Origin: Selaginella moellendorffii
Lineage: Eukaryota > Streptophyta > Lycopodiopsida > Selaginellales > Selaginellaceae
DNA: 64,000 bases
Assembly (NCBI RefSeq): GCF_000143415.4
Contig: NW_003314268.1
Span: 604,128 to 668,127, forward strand
Direction: 5' to 3'
The translations under genes were made by a program, and so were the position numbers. Shown here piece by piece: positions 43,838-54,760 of the stretch (position 1 is the first letter of the stretch; each line of letters opens with the position of its first letter). Under the pieces are notes generated by a model, which had not been told where the DNA came from, did not search any database, and saw only the letters and a list, made by a program, of their open reading frames with translations.

Positions 43838-43843
43838 AATAAA
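43838..43843 (+). terminator. Possible poly(A) signal of the PPR gene
   Basis: AATAAA 66 bp after the stop codon at 43770-43772. It is the only canonical signal close to the gene; plants use this element loosely. Confidence 0.3.
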
Positions 43844-43969
43844 GCTTTTTGACTTTATGATTCATATGTGTGACTTGTTTCTTTCCACTTAGTAAAGTTT
43901 CAAAGCCTTTTACCATTATAAATATAAACTTTATTTAAATTAGCATCTGTTATTATAAAATATACACCT

Positions 43970-45500
43970 TTAGACAAGGGTATATGCATGTTTAGGCAGA
44001 CGCATAGTGGCCACGGCCTCTAGAGGGGTTTTAAGCTGACAAGCTCCAGTGGGAGTTTCTTCCATGGATGGCACTGTCCCTGGAACGTAGCTCCAGTCAA
44101 AACCATGCACAAGGTTTGCCACTAGAAAGTGTACTGTTCTCAATCCCAGTGGCATCCCAGGGCACTTCCGACGTCCACAGCCAAACGGGAGGAGATTAAA
44201 ATCCTGGACGCCTTTAACGTCAGTAGAGCCCACGAAGCGCTCTGGGAGAAACTCGGTGGGGTTCTCCCACACGCTGGGATCCATTCCCAGAGCCCATGCA
44301 TGTAGGAGTAGCGTTGTTCCTTTGGGGATATCGTAGCCTCCAATCTTGGTGTCTTGGCTCGCAATGCGGGGGCTCAAGAGTATACCGGCAGGATATCGGC
44401 GGAACGTTTCCTTGATGATCATTTGGAAATACTCGAGCTTTGGAAGATCGGACTCTTGGACCATCCTAGAGTCTCCCACAACTTGTTGGAGCTCCTCTTG
44501 AGCCTTTCTCATGACTCGGGGATTCTCCATCATCGCAGCCAGCATCCACTCGCATATAATTCTCGTCGCATCAGTTCCAGCAGAGATCATCTCCTATATT
44601 GATTAAACTTCAGTACTTCAGCATAAAGAGATTCTATTTACTTACAATCAGATTTGCTTTCACTTGAGTTTCCTTCTCTGGTCCGTAAAACTGGAGCATA
44701 ATATCGAGGAAATCCTTGTTCTCTCGTGTGCTATGCTTGTGCTCCTCAACAATTTTCTGTATAAATCTGTCTTGACTGGCATGAACTTGCTTGTAGTAAG
44801 GAAGCTCCCAATCCATCCATCTTAAATACCAAGGAACAAAATTACTGAAAGAGGGCTTGAATATGAAATCCAGTACTTGCATAGCCACCTCCTTGAATTC
44901 TACAGTTTCTGGATCCATTGGACCATTGTGATATTCAAAATATCTCTTACTTATCAGATTCTGGGTTATAGTGTTGAATATAAACGTGGATATGATACTC
45001 CTCACATTTACACTATCAGATTTAAGTACAAGTGCATCAAGTAGACTAGCGAGTTCCTTGCTTCTCATCCAGGAAAATGAATCAATAGCCTTAGTAGTCA
45101 ATAATTCCATTGTACACAGCTTCCGGGAATTTTTATAATCTTCGCCATATGGACAAGTTCCTAATCCCATAAAATTGTAGCCAATGTATTCACCCGCAAC
45201 TAAGTAAGGCTTTGAAGAGAAATTATTATCTTGTGTAGTGAATAACTCTCTCATCAAACTTGAGCTTGAAATGAGAGCAGTAGGAACCATCCCAAACCTT
45301 AAGGACACAATGGGCCCATATTTGTCAGAGAGTGCTTGAAACACTTTGTGCTGGGGTTTCCCTCCAGTAAATAAGTGAAGATGGCCAATCAGAGGAAATC
45401 CCCATGGGCCCGGTGGAAGATTCAAACGAAATTTAGCACTAGAGTTCCATAAAAATAATAGAATTAAGAGGCAGCCAGCAGTAATAGTGACAAGATCCAT
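43970..45500 (-). CDS. Cytochrome P450, CYP71 clan
   Basis: Two exons, 45500-44646 and 44593-43970, with a 52-nt GT-AG intron (44594-44645); 492 residues. P450s of this clan are ER-bound haem monooxygenases of specialised metabolism. Seen are an N-terminal anchor (about 5-20, ITAGCLLILLFLW), the proline hinge LPPGPWGFPLIGH, I-helix oxygen-binding motif SAGTDAT just after the splice, the K-helix KETFRRYP (ExxR), LPERF, and the haem loop FGCGRRKCPG with the Cys ligand. The exon join gives an unbroken NLIEMISAGTDA, and the intron position just before the I-helix is the common one in A-type plant P450s. All key residues are present. The substrate and exact CYP family cannot be told. The gene is more A+T-rich than the GeBP and PPR genes beside it. 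Confidence 0.92.
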
Positions 45501-48500
45501 TTTTAATTTTGAAAGGCATGGAGACCTCCTTTTAAGCTTGAATAAAAAGCAATGTCACCTACTCCTCAAGGAAATATAAGATGTTAGTTGACAATTTGTA
45601 TCTATGTAGATAAGGTACTAGAAGCATGCCATAAGTCACACCTACTAGTCAAAACATTTAAATCTCTTAGTCACCTAATACCGAGTGTTTTGCCTATAAA
45701 TCTTTATAGATGGCAAAAATGCCTAGATGTGGAGGAAATCTCATTTAGTGACAAAGAATTTGATTATAGCTAAGTAAAACTATTTAGGGAGTTTGTGCTT
45801 TCTCCCTATGACAAGTTTTTGCTTAATGCTTTTGGGTTACTTGCCTATGCAAAGTTGTTTAAAGGAGAAATATTAATTGAGCAAGAGATCAAGCTCATGC
45901 AAAAATAATACCCAATAAAGCATGCATTTATCTTTTGTAGGCAAATCCATCCTTTTGGATTCACCTAGTTTACTCAAATTTTTTGCGTAAACAACAAGGG
46001 CAAAATAATCATGACGAGCAAGAAGGATTGCATGCTTGATTAATACGTCCTTCTTGATTACACATCCAGATGAGGAAGTAACTTCACTTATTTGAAACCC
46101 AACTATCATATTAGGCTTAAGGTGTTATGTGCCATCATCAATGGGAGGACGGTTACACAAAATGCTAGTATTAAAATAGCTCATGTATTGGAAGCTATTG
46201 AGATTGGATAGTAAATAAACATAACTCATTTCATTTACAATAAATTTGTGGCCCAAATGAAAAATGTTGCCTTACAAGTAGGCAAGGGAAGGCAAGTGAA
46301 GATAGGAGTTTTCATCTTTTTATGGCACATTTATGAACATTACACTGCTTAGGAGAATCTTATGCCTCACCTTACCATTGAGCAACCACCTTTAGTATCT
46401 CTTCTGGTCGAGATAGCAAAGGATGTGGATGTGGAGAAAAATCCCAATAATATGGATTCAAGAGAGGAAAATTCTCCCCTCAGAAAAAAACTTGTTTAAA
46501 TCCAAAAATCCACCTTCAGAGTTTGTTCTGCAAAAATTTAGTAGCTGAGTATGCCATATTAAAGCTAAACATAACAATTATAGTGATAAAACGCTACACC
46601 TAGATCAGAAACAAAGTTGTGACTTGTCTATATCTACAAAGACAACCCCAATGCCAATACAAATCTCTCCAAGCATCGGGGAAGTGATAAGTACATAAAT
46701 GGACAATACTAAGCAAACAATAGATGCCAAAGTTGTGAAAGAAATTCCACAACTTAGGCCATAAAGTCTAACATACAATATGCCTATAGATGTCATAAAA
46801 CCATTGCCTATAAACACAACTAATGAGGTGAGTTTATGCCAAGAAGATCATGGCTAAGAAACTCAATGGGATGAAGAAAATGAAGTTACAAAAGAGGATC
46901 TAGATGAATTGGAGGAATATAGGCTAAGTCTTCTCTAGTTCACCTACACATCCAATAGTGACACACCCTTGGCTGATCAGTCTAGCGAGATGAGGCAGCT
47001 GTAGCAGTAGCAGATGCTGCAGCAACACTACAAGGTCAAGGCTAGTCACGTCTTTGCTCACAAGATCACAAGTCAGTCAAGTGAGTTAGTAGTTCAAAGC
47101 TTTATGAAAGAGCTCGCTCAACATATCAAGGGAGGAGGCAAGTAGCTAGTTGACAAGCCAATACAACCCTTAAAAGATGAAGAAACAGCAAAATACCACA
47201 TGTAGGTCTTGAGCTACCTCAAGACAATCACCAAAAAAGTGGATGGAGTCATAAACGAATAGAATTATTAATGCCACATAATCCAAGAACTCAAGACTGC
47301 AATCCTGGCTTCCACATCCACATCCACTGATGTAGAGTGCATTAGCCGCCAGGATAAATGCATCATAATGCTCAACTAAGAAAATTAGATTATATGTCAG
47401 AAACTTGACAATCTACGCCAAAGCGTTGAGCTTATTACTATGAAGACCAAGCTCAGTAACCTGGAGCAAGATTTGGAGAATCCAACTGCATGAGGACAGA
47501 CAATATCTTTGTCATAGGGAATAATGAAGAGGTAAATGTTTTATCTTGTATATCATCCCAGGTAGAGCAAAAGAAAAAAGCTTAGATGAAATTTAGTTAC
47601 ATCTAAGCTTAAAAAAGATTTAACCACTTGTCATAAATAAACGTGAAGTAGTTAGGAATAATTATAAAATCATGTAATATATAAGTAGCACTTAGATGTG
47701 CTAGAAAATAACCCCCACTCACTGTTGTATGCATTTGTATTGAATTAACCATTTTTTCTCCTGCTTATGATTATTTGTGCAAAGTAGGGTTAAGAGATAT
47801 ATATTTATCCTTACTTACACTTTTAAGGTTTGAAACTGAGTTCTCTTTTATTCTCTTCTCATTCTTTTTTTCTTTCCTATGTTTTTATCTCTATTTGTTT
47901 ATCACTATTTTGCAACCAGAGGCAAGAACATAAGTACAAGAAAAAAAAGCCTTACTCAGAATAATAGAAAACTTCTTTTTATAATAATGAATTGAGAAAA
48001 TAAACACTAAATGAACTGGTGTTAAATAAACCTCTTGATGGTATTCTTGAAAGAAGGATAGAGGGGTCATTGACTTATTTATGCAAAAACTTTCCACTAC
48101 TCGCAAAAATTTGCTTTTTCTAGAAGAATCTTTATGTCAAGACCTTCCATTATAATAGCACCAATAGGATGGCGTTGATGCCAACACCTCCATCTAGGAA
48201 ATGGAGGATGCTAATCTACAAAACACCAATAATGCTAATATGTGTAGCCAATCTTATCATACACTCAATAATAGATATCACAACCATGACTCTGTCCTTT
48301 CCTTTGTCCTTAAATACGGGTAATGACAACATCAACCTTCATTGGAACAAGATCATTTCCCACAGAAAGTGAAACTAAAGTACATGCAATAATAAGTGGG
48401 AGAGATGATGTATCATAGTGTTATACCAGTTGAAAAACATTATCAACAATTGCTAAAGCAAGTGCATGCATAAGTTTTACAAAATTTTGACAAAGCATTA

Positions 48501-50108
48501 GCCACAACATTCCTAACTTGATCTGCTCTGATATATTTAGCTCTACATGAAAAAAAAAAGATTTAGAAGTAAATACTAAATTGCATAACTAACTTAGACG
48601 ACCTCTGATAGAGATAATGCAATCACTGAAAGGCATCATCATAATCATTAGCATGTCCAAATGTGTATTTAAAAACATCTGGGAGGAGACTCTAATTCAC
48701 ATGAGTGGTTGCACTTAAACTATTATATAATACCGTTCCTTGGAAATATGTGGAAAACTTGTGTAAATGCCAAGCATTATCTCATGAATAATAGTTGGTA
48801 ATCACCATAAAATGATTGAACTAATAGTACATATTATCCCTAGAAATCTTATAAAGGAACTCTGGCCAGATGTCGGAGTTGGCAACAAGAGCATAAGTTG
48901 CACTATGCATGCAACTATCAACTGAGTTTAATTGTTCAATTACAACCTTATAACATTAAATAATTATACCAATTGTTATTCCATAGTTAAAGAAAGAGAA
49001 GGTAGTTACTCTCTATGAAGATGAATAAAAAGAAGATGAAAATTTGCAAAAGCTACAAAAATAAGAGAAATTTAGATGATACAAAAGCTAGATCTAAATA
49101 AAAATGCATAAATTTAAGCATTTAGGGATAGTTGAAGATGTCACTCATTTCCACCAATGTAATTGCATGGAATATAAAAATATGCATATTCAATTAGCTT
49201 AAAAACCTTAATTTATATACAGGAGCAAGAGGTCCAGATTAAAACTAATCCAATGGTTACTAAAATCCCATTATGCTAAAAATAGTATACACCATTGTAG
49301 TTATATACTTGGACCTCACAATATGTTTTAAATGCTTTTGTGACCAATAAATAATATAGTATTGTAATTAGCTATAATATATAAAAATTTAAAATCCATC
49401 AAACTTTTTAAAAATTTAGTAGCTAAATTTATTGTAGCAAATCATAAATATTTTTTATTTTAATTAAACTATGGAATTATTCATGTTACTTGGTAGCCTA
49501 TAAAACACTAAAGTGTCTAGCAAACTTGTATGGTAGTGAATATACCTATAATATGCTTGGATATTGCAGGATATTCTACCATTTAACAGTTGTTATTCAT
49601 TGAGATTAATCTTGTACTTATAATTTATAAACATGTTTATCATTTATAAACTTTCTTAAACCCTTTTTAGTATATTCTTTTTATTCTATCATCTAATGGT
49701 TGATATGCAATAAGATTAATCTTGTGACAAACATGATTATAATTATAAACTTTATTTGATAAATTGGATTAATAAGTACCATTAAGCAAACCAAGCATTG
49801 CTATATGCAACATGTAGCAATTTTTTTAATATCACAACTTAAATCTTAAGTTAAATATGATATATTTTTGAATGTAATTATGTGTAATGAATTTGTATTG
49901 AAGCTTTGTGATTACATTATTAAATGCATTTAGTAGTAATCTGAGATTTTGCTAGACATGATGACAACTGAATTCATGATGAAAACTTTAATAAGTACCC
50001 AATACCATTATTTAACTGCTAAAATTTTAATTTAACTTAGTTTCTGATCTTAAAAAGGAATTACATGCTATGCTATATAAATAGCAGTACAGAAAAAGTA
50101 AATAGCTC
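45501..50108. other. 4.6-kb A+T-rich gap with transposon remnants
   Basis: No gene is supported. 45588-46250 and 46800-47500 show weakly open, glutamine- and lysine-rich pieces that may be an old transposon, but no domain is recognised. 47990-49340 is a copy of repeat family R. Confidence 0.5.
47990..49340 (+). repeat. Longest copy of dispersed repeat family R
   Basis: Its left part matches the reverse complement of 3350-3900 and its right part matches 35740-36600 directly. It therefore bridges the two and defines a unit of at least 1.3 kb. It is non-coding as it stands; one frame (48169-48372) has no known motif. Confidence 0.6.
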
Positions 50109-52022
50109 TTACTTTGCTTCTTCTACAACATTAACATTGTTTTGATATCTAGAAGATCCTAGCAAACACCTCCAATCTGTAATATCTGGAGTGTAGGGCA
50201 TATTCTTCACAAGCTCCTCTGCTTCTACTAAATGCCCAGCCCTACCAAGCAAATCTGTCATGCACGAGTAAATCTGTCTATTTGGTTTTACATCCTGATC
50301 ATTAATCATGTATACAAAGCATTTTACACCAACTAAGACACTTCCGGAGTGGCTACAAGCAATGAGAATTGAAATAAAAGAGCTCTCAGTTAATCTAGTG
50401 CCTTCCAAATCCATAGACTTAGCCAAAGTCAAGCTTTTATGCAAATACCCAGCTTGAGCATATATAGCAAGCATGGCATTCCAAGAAATACCATCTTGTT
50501 CTGGCATTGTATCTAAGGTCTTCCTGGCTTTTTTGAGTAGTCCTCTTTGGCCAAATGCTGTGAGCATGCTTGTCCATGAAAGCATATCATGCTCCTCCAT
50601 TGAGTCAAACACAAGTTTTGCTTCTTCAAGGAATCCATGTTGGGAATAGGCAGCTAGAATTGAATTCCAAGTGATCAAGTTTTTCTCAGGCATGTTCTCA
50701 AATAAACACTTTGCTTCATCCATATGCCCTCTTTGAGCATAAGCTGTGATCAGAGCTGTCCATGACACTACATCATGCACCGGCATCATCTCAAACAAGA
50801 TCTTTGCATTCTCAATTTTATCCTGTTTGACATAAGCAGCCATCATTCCATTCCAGCTTACAGTGTTCCTATCTTCCATCCCCTCAAATAATTTATTAGC
50901 ATCTTCAACATGCCCATTTTGGGCATATGCTGTAAGCATTGCATTCCAAGATATGACATTCTTTTCTTCCATGCTATAAAAAATACTCTTAGATTTTTCC
51001 AAATCACCTTTTTGAGCATAAGCCGAGAGGAGAATATTACAAGATACAGAATCATGGCGTGGCATCCTGGAAAACATTTCTTCTGCTGATGGAAGATGCC
51101 CGTTATAAGTATATGCCACTAGCATGGCATTCCACGTCACTATATTCCTCTCAGGCATATCATAGAAAAGATTTTGGGCTTCTGTCAAAAGGCCTTTGTG
51201 GGCATAAAGAAAGAGCATTGAGTTTAATGTGACAATGTCATGGACTGGCTGCTTGTGGAACAATCTTATAGACTCCCGAAGATGCCCTCTCTGAGAATAT
51301 CCTGACAGCATTGCGTTCCATGCAACTAGATTCCTCAGTGGCATGGAATCAAACAAGGCTTGAGCTTCAGGAAGAAGCTCGGCTTGGGAATATGCCACCA
51401 ACATGGTTGTGCTTGAAACCATACTATGCTCTGGCATCATAAGATAAATCAGCTTTGCACTCTCCAGATGCCCGTTTTGCGCATATGCTGCAAGCATGGT
51501 GTTCCAAGTTATAAGATTTCTATTTTGCATGCCATCAAAAATGTTTCTAGCTTCTTCAACTTTCCCGTTTTTTGCATAGATCGTGATCATAGTTGTGAAT
51601 GTAAAAATATCTCTTTCTGGGAACTTATCAAAGAGAGCCACAGCTTCGACAAGATACCCTTTCAAGGAATATGCAGCAAGCATTGCATTCAAAACAATAA
51701 GATTCCAAAGCGGCATTTGATCAAAGAGCTGTCTAGCGTAATTCAAGTTCCCAGACCGAACAAACGCGTTGATCATATGTGCATAGGAAAAAATATCTTT
51801 GTTGCTAAGGGCCAGAAAGACCGAATGAGCAAGATCAAAGCTCCCACATCGATCATACATTTGTATGATCATGTTATGGACGTGGGTACCATTGCCCATC
51901 ACAAGGTCTTTGCTGAAGCTTACTTGGGCATGGATGCGTTTCGCTTGGGGTAGCGTCTTGCAAGACCGAATTATCTCAAGACTCAGTCCCCCAAGTTGTT
52001 GGCAAATGCCCAAACCGGGCAT
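50109..52022 (-). CDS. PPR protein, S-type repeat array (A+T-rich codons)
   Basis: 637 residues, no intron. The ATG at 52020-52022 gives MPGLGICQQLGGLSLEIIRSC. About 15 tandem 31-residue S-type motifs follow (for example NLITWNTMLAAYAQNGHLESAK, DVVSWTALITAYAQRGHMDEAK), then an ordinary PPR and E-like end (DWRCLLGSSRYQNNVNVVEEAK). No DYW domain. Its codons are clearly richer in A and T than those of the PPR genes at 37317 and 42060, in line with its location in an A+T-rich gap. The stop overlaps a consensus-like donor (AAGTAAGA), so a C-terminal exon is possible, but no E+ or DYW sequence is seen downstream to 45500. The role is as for the other two: organellar RNA binding, likely editing. Confidence 0.88.
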   Translation of the reverse strand: MPGLGICQQLGGLSLEIIRSCKTLPQAKRIHAQVSFSKDLVMGNGTHVHNMIIQMYDRCGSFDLAHSVFLALSNKDIFSYAHMINAFVRSGNLNYARQLFDQMPLWNLIVLNAMLAAYSLKGYLVEAVALFDKFPERDIFTFTTMITIYAKNGKVEEARNIFDGMQNRNLITWNTMLAAYAQNGHLESAKLIYLMMPEHSMVSSTTMLVAYSQAELLPEAQALFDSMPLRNLVAWNAMLSGYSQRGHLRESIRLFHKQPVHDIVTLNSMLFLYAHKGLLTEAQNLFYDMPERNIVTWNAMLVAYTYNGHLPSAEEMFSRMPRHDSVSCNILLSAYAQKGDLEKSKSIFYSMEEKNVISWNAMLTAYAQNGHVEDANKLFEGMEDRNTVSWNGMMAAYVKQDKIENAKILFEMMPVHDVVSWTALITAYAQRGHMDEAKCLFENMPEKNLITWNSILAAYSQHGFLEEAKLVFDSMEEHDMLSWTSMLTAFGQRGLLKKARKTLDTMPEQDGISWNAMLAIYAQAGYLHKSLTLAKSMDLEGTRLTESSFISILIACSHSGSVLVGVKCFVYMINDQDVKPNRQIYSCMTDLLGRAGHLVEAEELVKNMPYTPDITDWRCLLGSSRYQNNVNVVEEAK

Positions 52023-52583
52023 TTTGGTGGAATCTAAAAACTATCTACAAAATTGTGGTCCACGACTTCTATATCTACACCAATCATTAATATTATTGTT
52101 AATTACTATTTTAGCATATCCAGAATAAAGTTTATTGAAGTCTTCTAGCGCACGTGATGCTTGCTGTGGCGGTTGAGAGGAAATTCAAATAACTAACCAT
52201 TTGTTATCTTAATTCATACTTACTTAGCATAATTATGATTAAGGGAAAAAGAGGTACTTTAGGGTTTATCATGGATACTTTACAGGGAGAGCAAAGCGAG
52301 CGTCGGTGCTAGTGGCTTTAAATGGGCGCCAGGCGTACGGCATTGTCTCTGTCGCGAGTCGCTACTTGATCCGATCGTAGGTTGCCGCCCCAGATCATCG
52401 CTTTCATCCATTGCCGCGTGCGAGCGCCGCTGTAAAATCGTTTCTTGGAGCCAGCCAGGTAACACGAGCTCCTCTCTAGATCGTCTTTCTTTCTCCAGGG
52501 TTTTGCCAGAGATTCCTGGCTCTCAGATCTCCGGTGATGCGTATTTCGGGGGATTGAATCGCTCGTCGTGTGTTCTTGCGCAG
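52023..52583 (+). other. Divergent promoter and leader intron of the methyltransferase gene
   Basis: Intergenic sequence between the PPR start and the methyltransferase start. A telo-box-like TTTAGGGTTT lies at 52257. A leader intron is likely at 52459-52583 (CCAG/GTAACA ... TTGCGCAG/ATGGCC), which puts the start codon at the first base of the next exon. Confidence 0.5.
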
Positions 52584-54666
52584 ATGGCCAAAGATCTGGG
52601 TGCGTCGTCCCCGAAATATCACCAGATCGTGGACAAGAAGCGCAGCTACACGCGTTTCTTGCTCACGGCGCTATGCTGCCTCGCTTTCTACCTCATCGGT
52701 GCCTGGCAGAACAGCTCCAAGGTCCACATTGATTCCACCACCGTCTCCTACTCTACCGGATGCGGCGCGCTGGATTTCCAGGCTCACCACTCGGCATCGG
52801 CAACGGCAGCGTCGAAAATCTCTTCGTCTTCCGCCCTGGATCCCTCCACCGCTCCAGTTCCAGCCTGCGACATGGGATTCAGCGAGCACACGCCCTGCCA
52901 GGATGCCAAGCGCTCGCTCCAGTTCGATCGAGCGCGGCTGGTGTATCGAGAGAGGCACTGCCCGTCCGACAGCGAGAAGCTCCAGTGCTTGGTTCCAGCT
53001 CCGGTGGGCTACAAGAATCCTTTCTCGTGGCCCAAGAGCCGGGACTACGCATGGTTTGCCAATGTTCCTCACAAGGAACTTACGGTGGAGAAGGCCATCC
53101 AGAACTGGATCCAGTACGAGGGCGATAGGTTCTTCTTTCCAGGTGGTGGAACCATGTTTCCTCGCGGTGCCGATGCCTACATTGACGATATCAACTCCAT
53201 TCTTCCGCTCACGGATGGGACCATTCGAACAGCTCTTGACACTGGCTGTGGTGTAAGTGTTCTAGTTTCTTTTTTGGTTTGATCCTCTTGTTTTGACTTT
53301 GTGTTGTTCGATCCAGGTTGCTAGCTGGGGAGCTTATCTCCTCAAGAGAGGGATACTCACAATGTCGTTTGCTCCGAGGGACACTCACGAAGGCCAAGTT
53401 CAGTTTGCGTTGGAGCGAGGAATTCCTGCGATGATCGGCATCATGGCTTCTCAGAGACTGCCTTATCCCGCGAGAGCATTCGACATGGCTCACTGTTCTC
53501 GATGTCTCATTCCTTGGACTGCTTATGGTAGGTTTTAGTTGATACTTCCTTTTCTTCCATAGATAAGATATATTACAACACCATTCCAGATGGCCTCTAC
53601 TTGATCGAGGTTGACCGTGTTCTTCGTCCCGGTGGCTACTGGATCCTGTCTGGGCCTCCTGTCAACTGGAAGCTGCACTGGAAAAGCTGGCAGAGGACCA
53701 AAGAGGACCTGAGTGGGGAGATGACCGCGATCGAGAATATGGCGAAGAGCTTGTGCTGGAAAAAAATTGCAGAGAAAGGGAACCTTGCAATCTGGCAGAA
53801 ACCGAAAGATCACACCGACTGCTCCAATGGTCCCGAGTTCTGTGACAAAGAGCAGGATCCTGATCTTGCCTGGTACGTAAGATTTTAAGTGTCAAGCCGC
53901 TCGTGAGAACTGCGCTTCTTTGTTTCAGGTACAAGCCTATGGAGGCATGCATTTCGAAACTCCCGGAAGCTGACCAAAGCGAAGATCTACCAAGGTGGCC
54001 CTCTCGGCTAACCACGACACCATCACGAATCTCCAGCGGCTCACTATCCAGTGAAGACAGCTTCAGCTCCGATACCCAACTCTGGTTGCAGAGAGCCTCG
54101 TACTACAAGAAGACGGTGCTACCAGTGCTTTCTTCGGGAAGGTACCGTAACATCATGGACATGAACTCCGGACTTGGAGGATTCGCGGCGGCACTTTCAA
54201 TGAACAGCAAAATGTGGGTGATGAACGTAGTCCCCCACCACCACCAGCACAAAACTCTGGGAGTCGTCTACGAGCGGGGCCTCATCGGCGTGTACCACGA
54301 CTGGTGCGAGGCATTCTCGACGTATCCCAGGACTTACGACTTGATCCACGCTGATAACGTCTTCAGCCTCTACAAGGACCGGTGAGTTGATTGCTCGGTT
54401 TTAACTTAATGTGTTCTAACGTGGCTGCTTGTGTTATTAGATGCGAGATGAAAGACATCCTGATCGAGATGGACAGGATCTTACGTCCCGAAGGAGCCGT
54501 GATCGTCCGGGACCAAGTCGACACTCTCAACCGAGTGAAGCGGATCATGACCAGCATCCGGTGGCAGAGCAAAATGTACGACCACGAGAGCGGGCCTTTC
54601 AACACCGAGAAGGTCCTGGTCGCAGTGAAAACTTACTGGGTAGGAAGTTCCAATTCGACTCTGTAG
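52584..54666 (+). CDS. Golgi pectin-methyltransferase-like protein (DUF248/Methyltransf_29)
   Basis: Five exons: 52584-53252, 53317-53527, 53590-53872, 53929-54381, 54441-54666; 613 residues; introns of 56-64 nt, all GT-AG, with codons joining cleanly. The family (QUA2/TSD2 and related PMT proteins) are type II Golgi membrane proteins thought to methylate homogalacturonan with S-adenosylmethionine. Seen are a short cytosolic basic start, TM anchor about 25-41 ([17 protein letters not shown]), [21 protein letters not shown], the SAM motif [13 protein letters not shown] spanning the first splice site (residue 223), [24 protein letters not shown], and the second half with [32 protein letters not shown], and [10 protein letters not shown]. 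Length and order are normal. I chose ATG 52584 because the longer open frame upstream lies in the leader intron. It is convergent with the next gene, 94 bp apart. Confidence 0.92.
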
Positions 54667-54760
54667 CCTTCGGTGAGCCTGCTCGTATTTTTGTTCTGGT
54701 TCCCTGCTGGCTTGTCAACTCATTTTTTTCTTACGTGATCTAAGAAGTTCCTTTTCCGTT

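Noticed and set aside
50100-50111. Splice donor at the stop of the third PPR gene leading to a DYW exon
   Set aside because: AAGTAAGA looks like a donor, but no E+ or DYW coding sequence is found in the following 4.6 kb.
52503-52583. Upstream extension of the methyltransferase
   Set aside because: It lies in a likely leader intron that ends CAG right before ATGGCC; family members start MAK.
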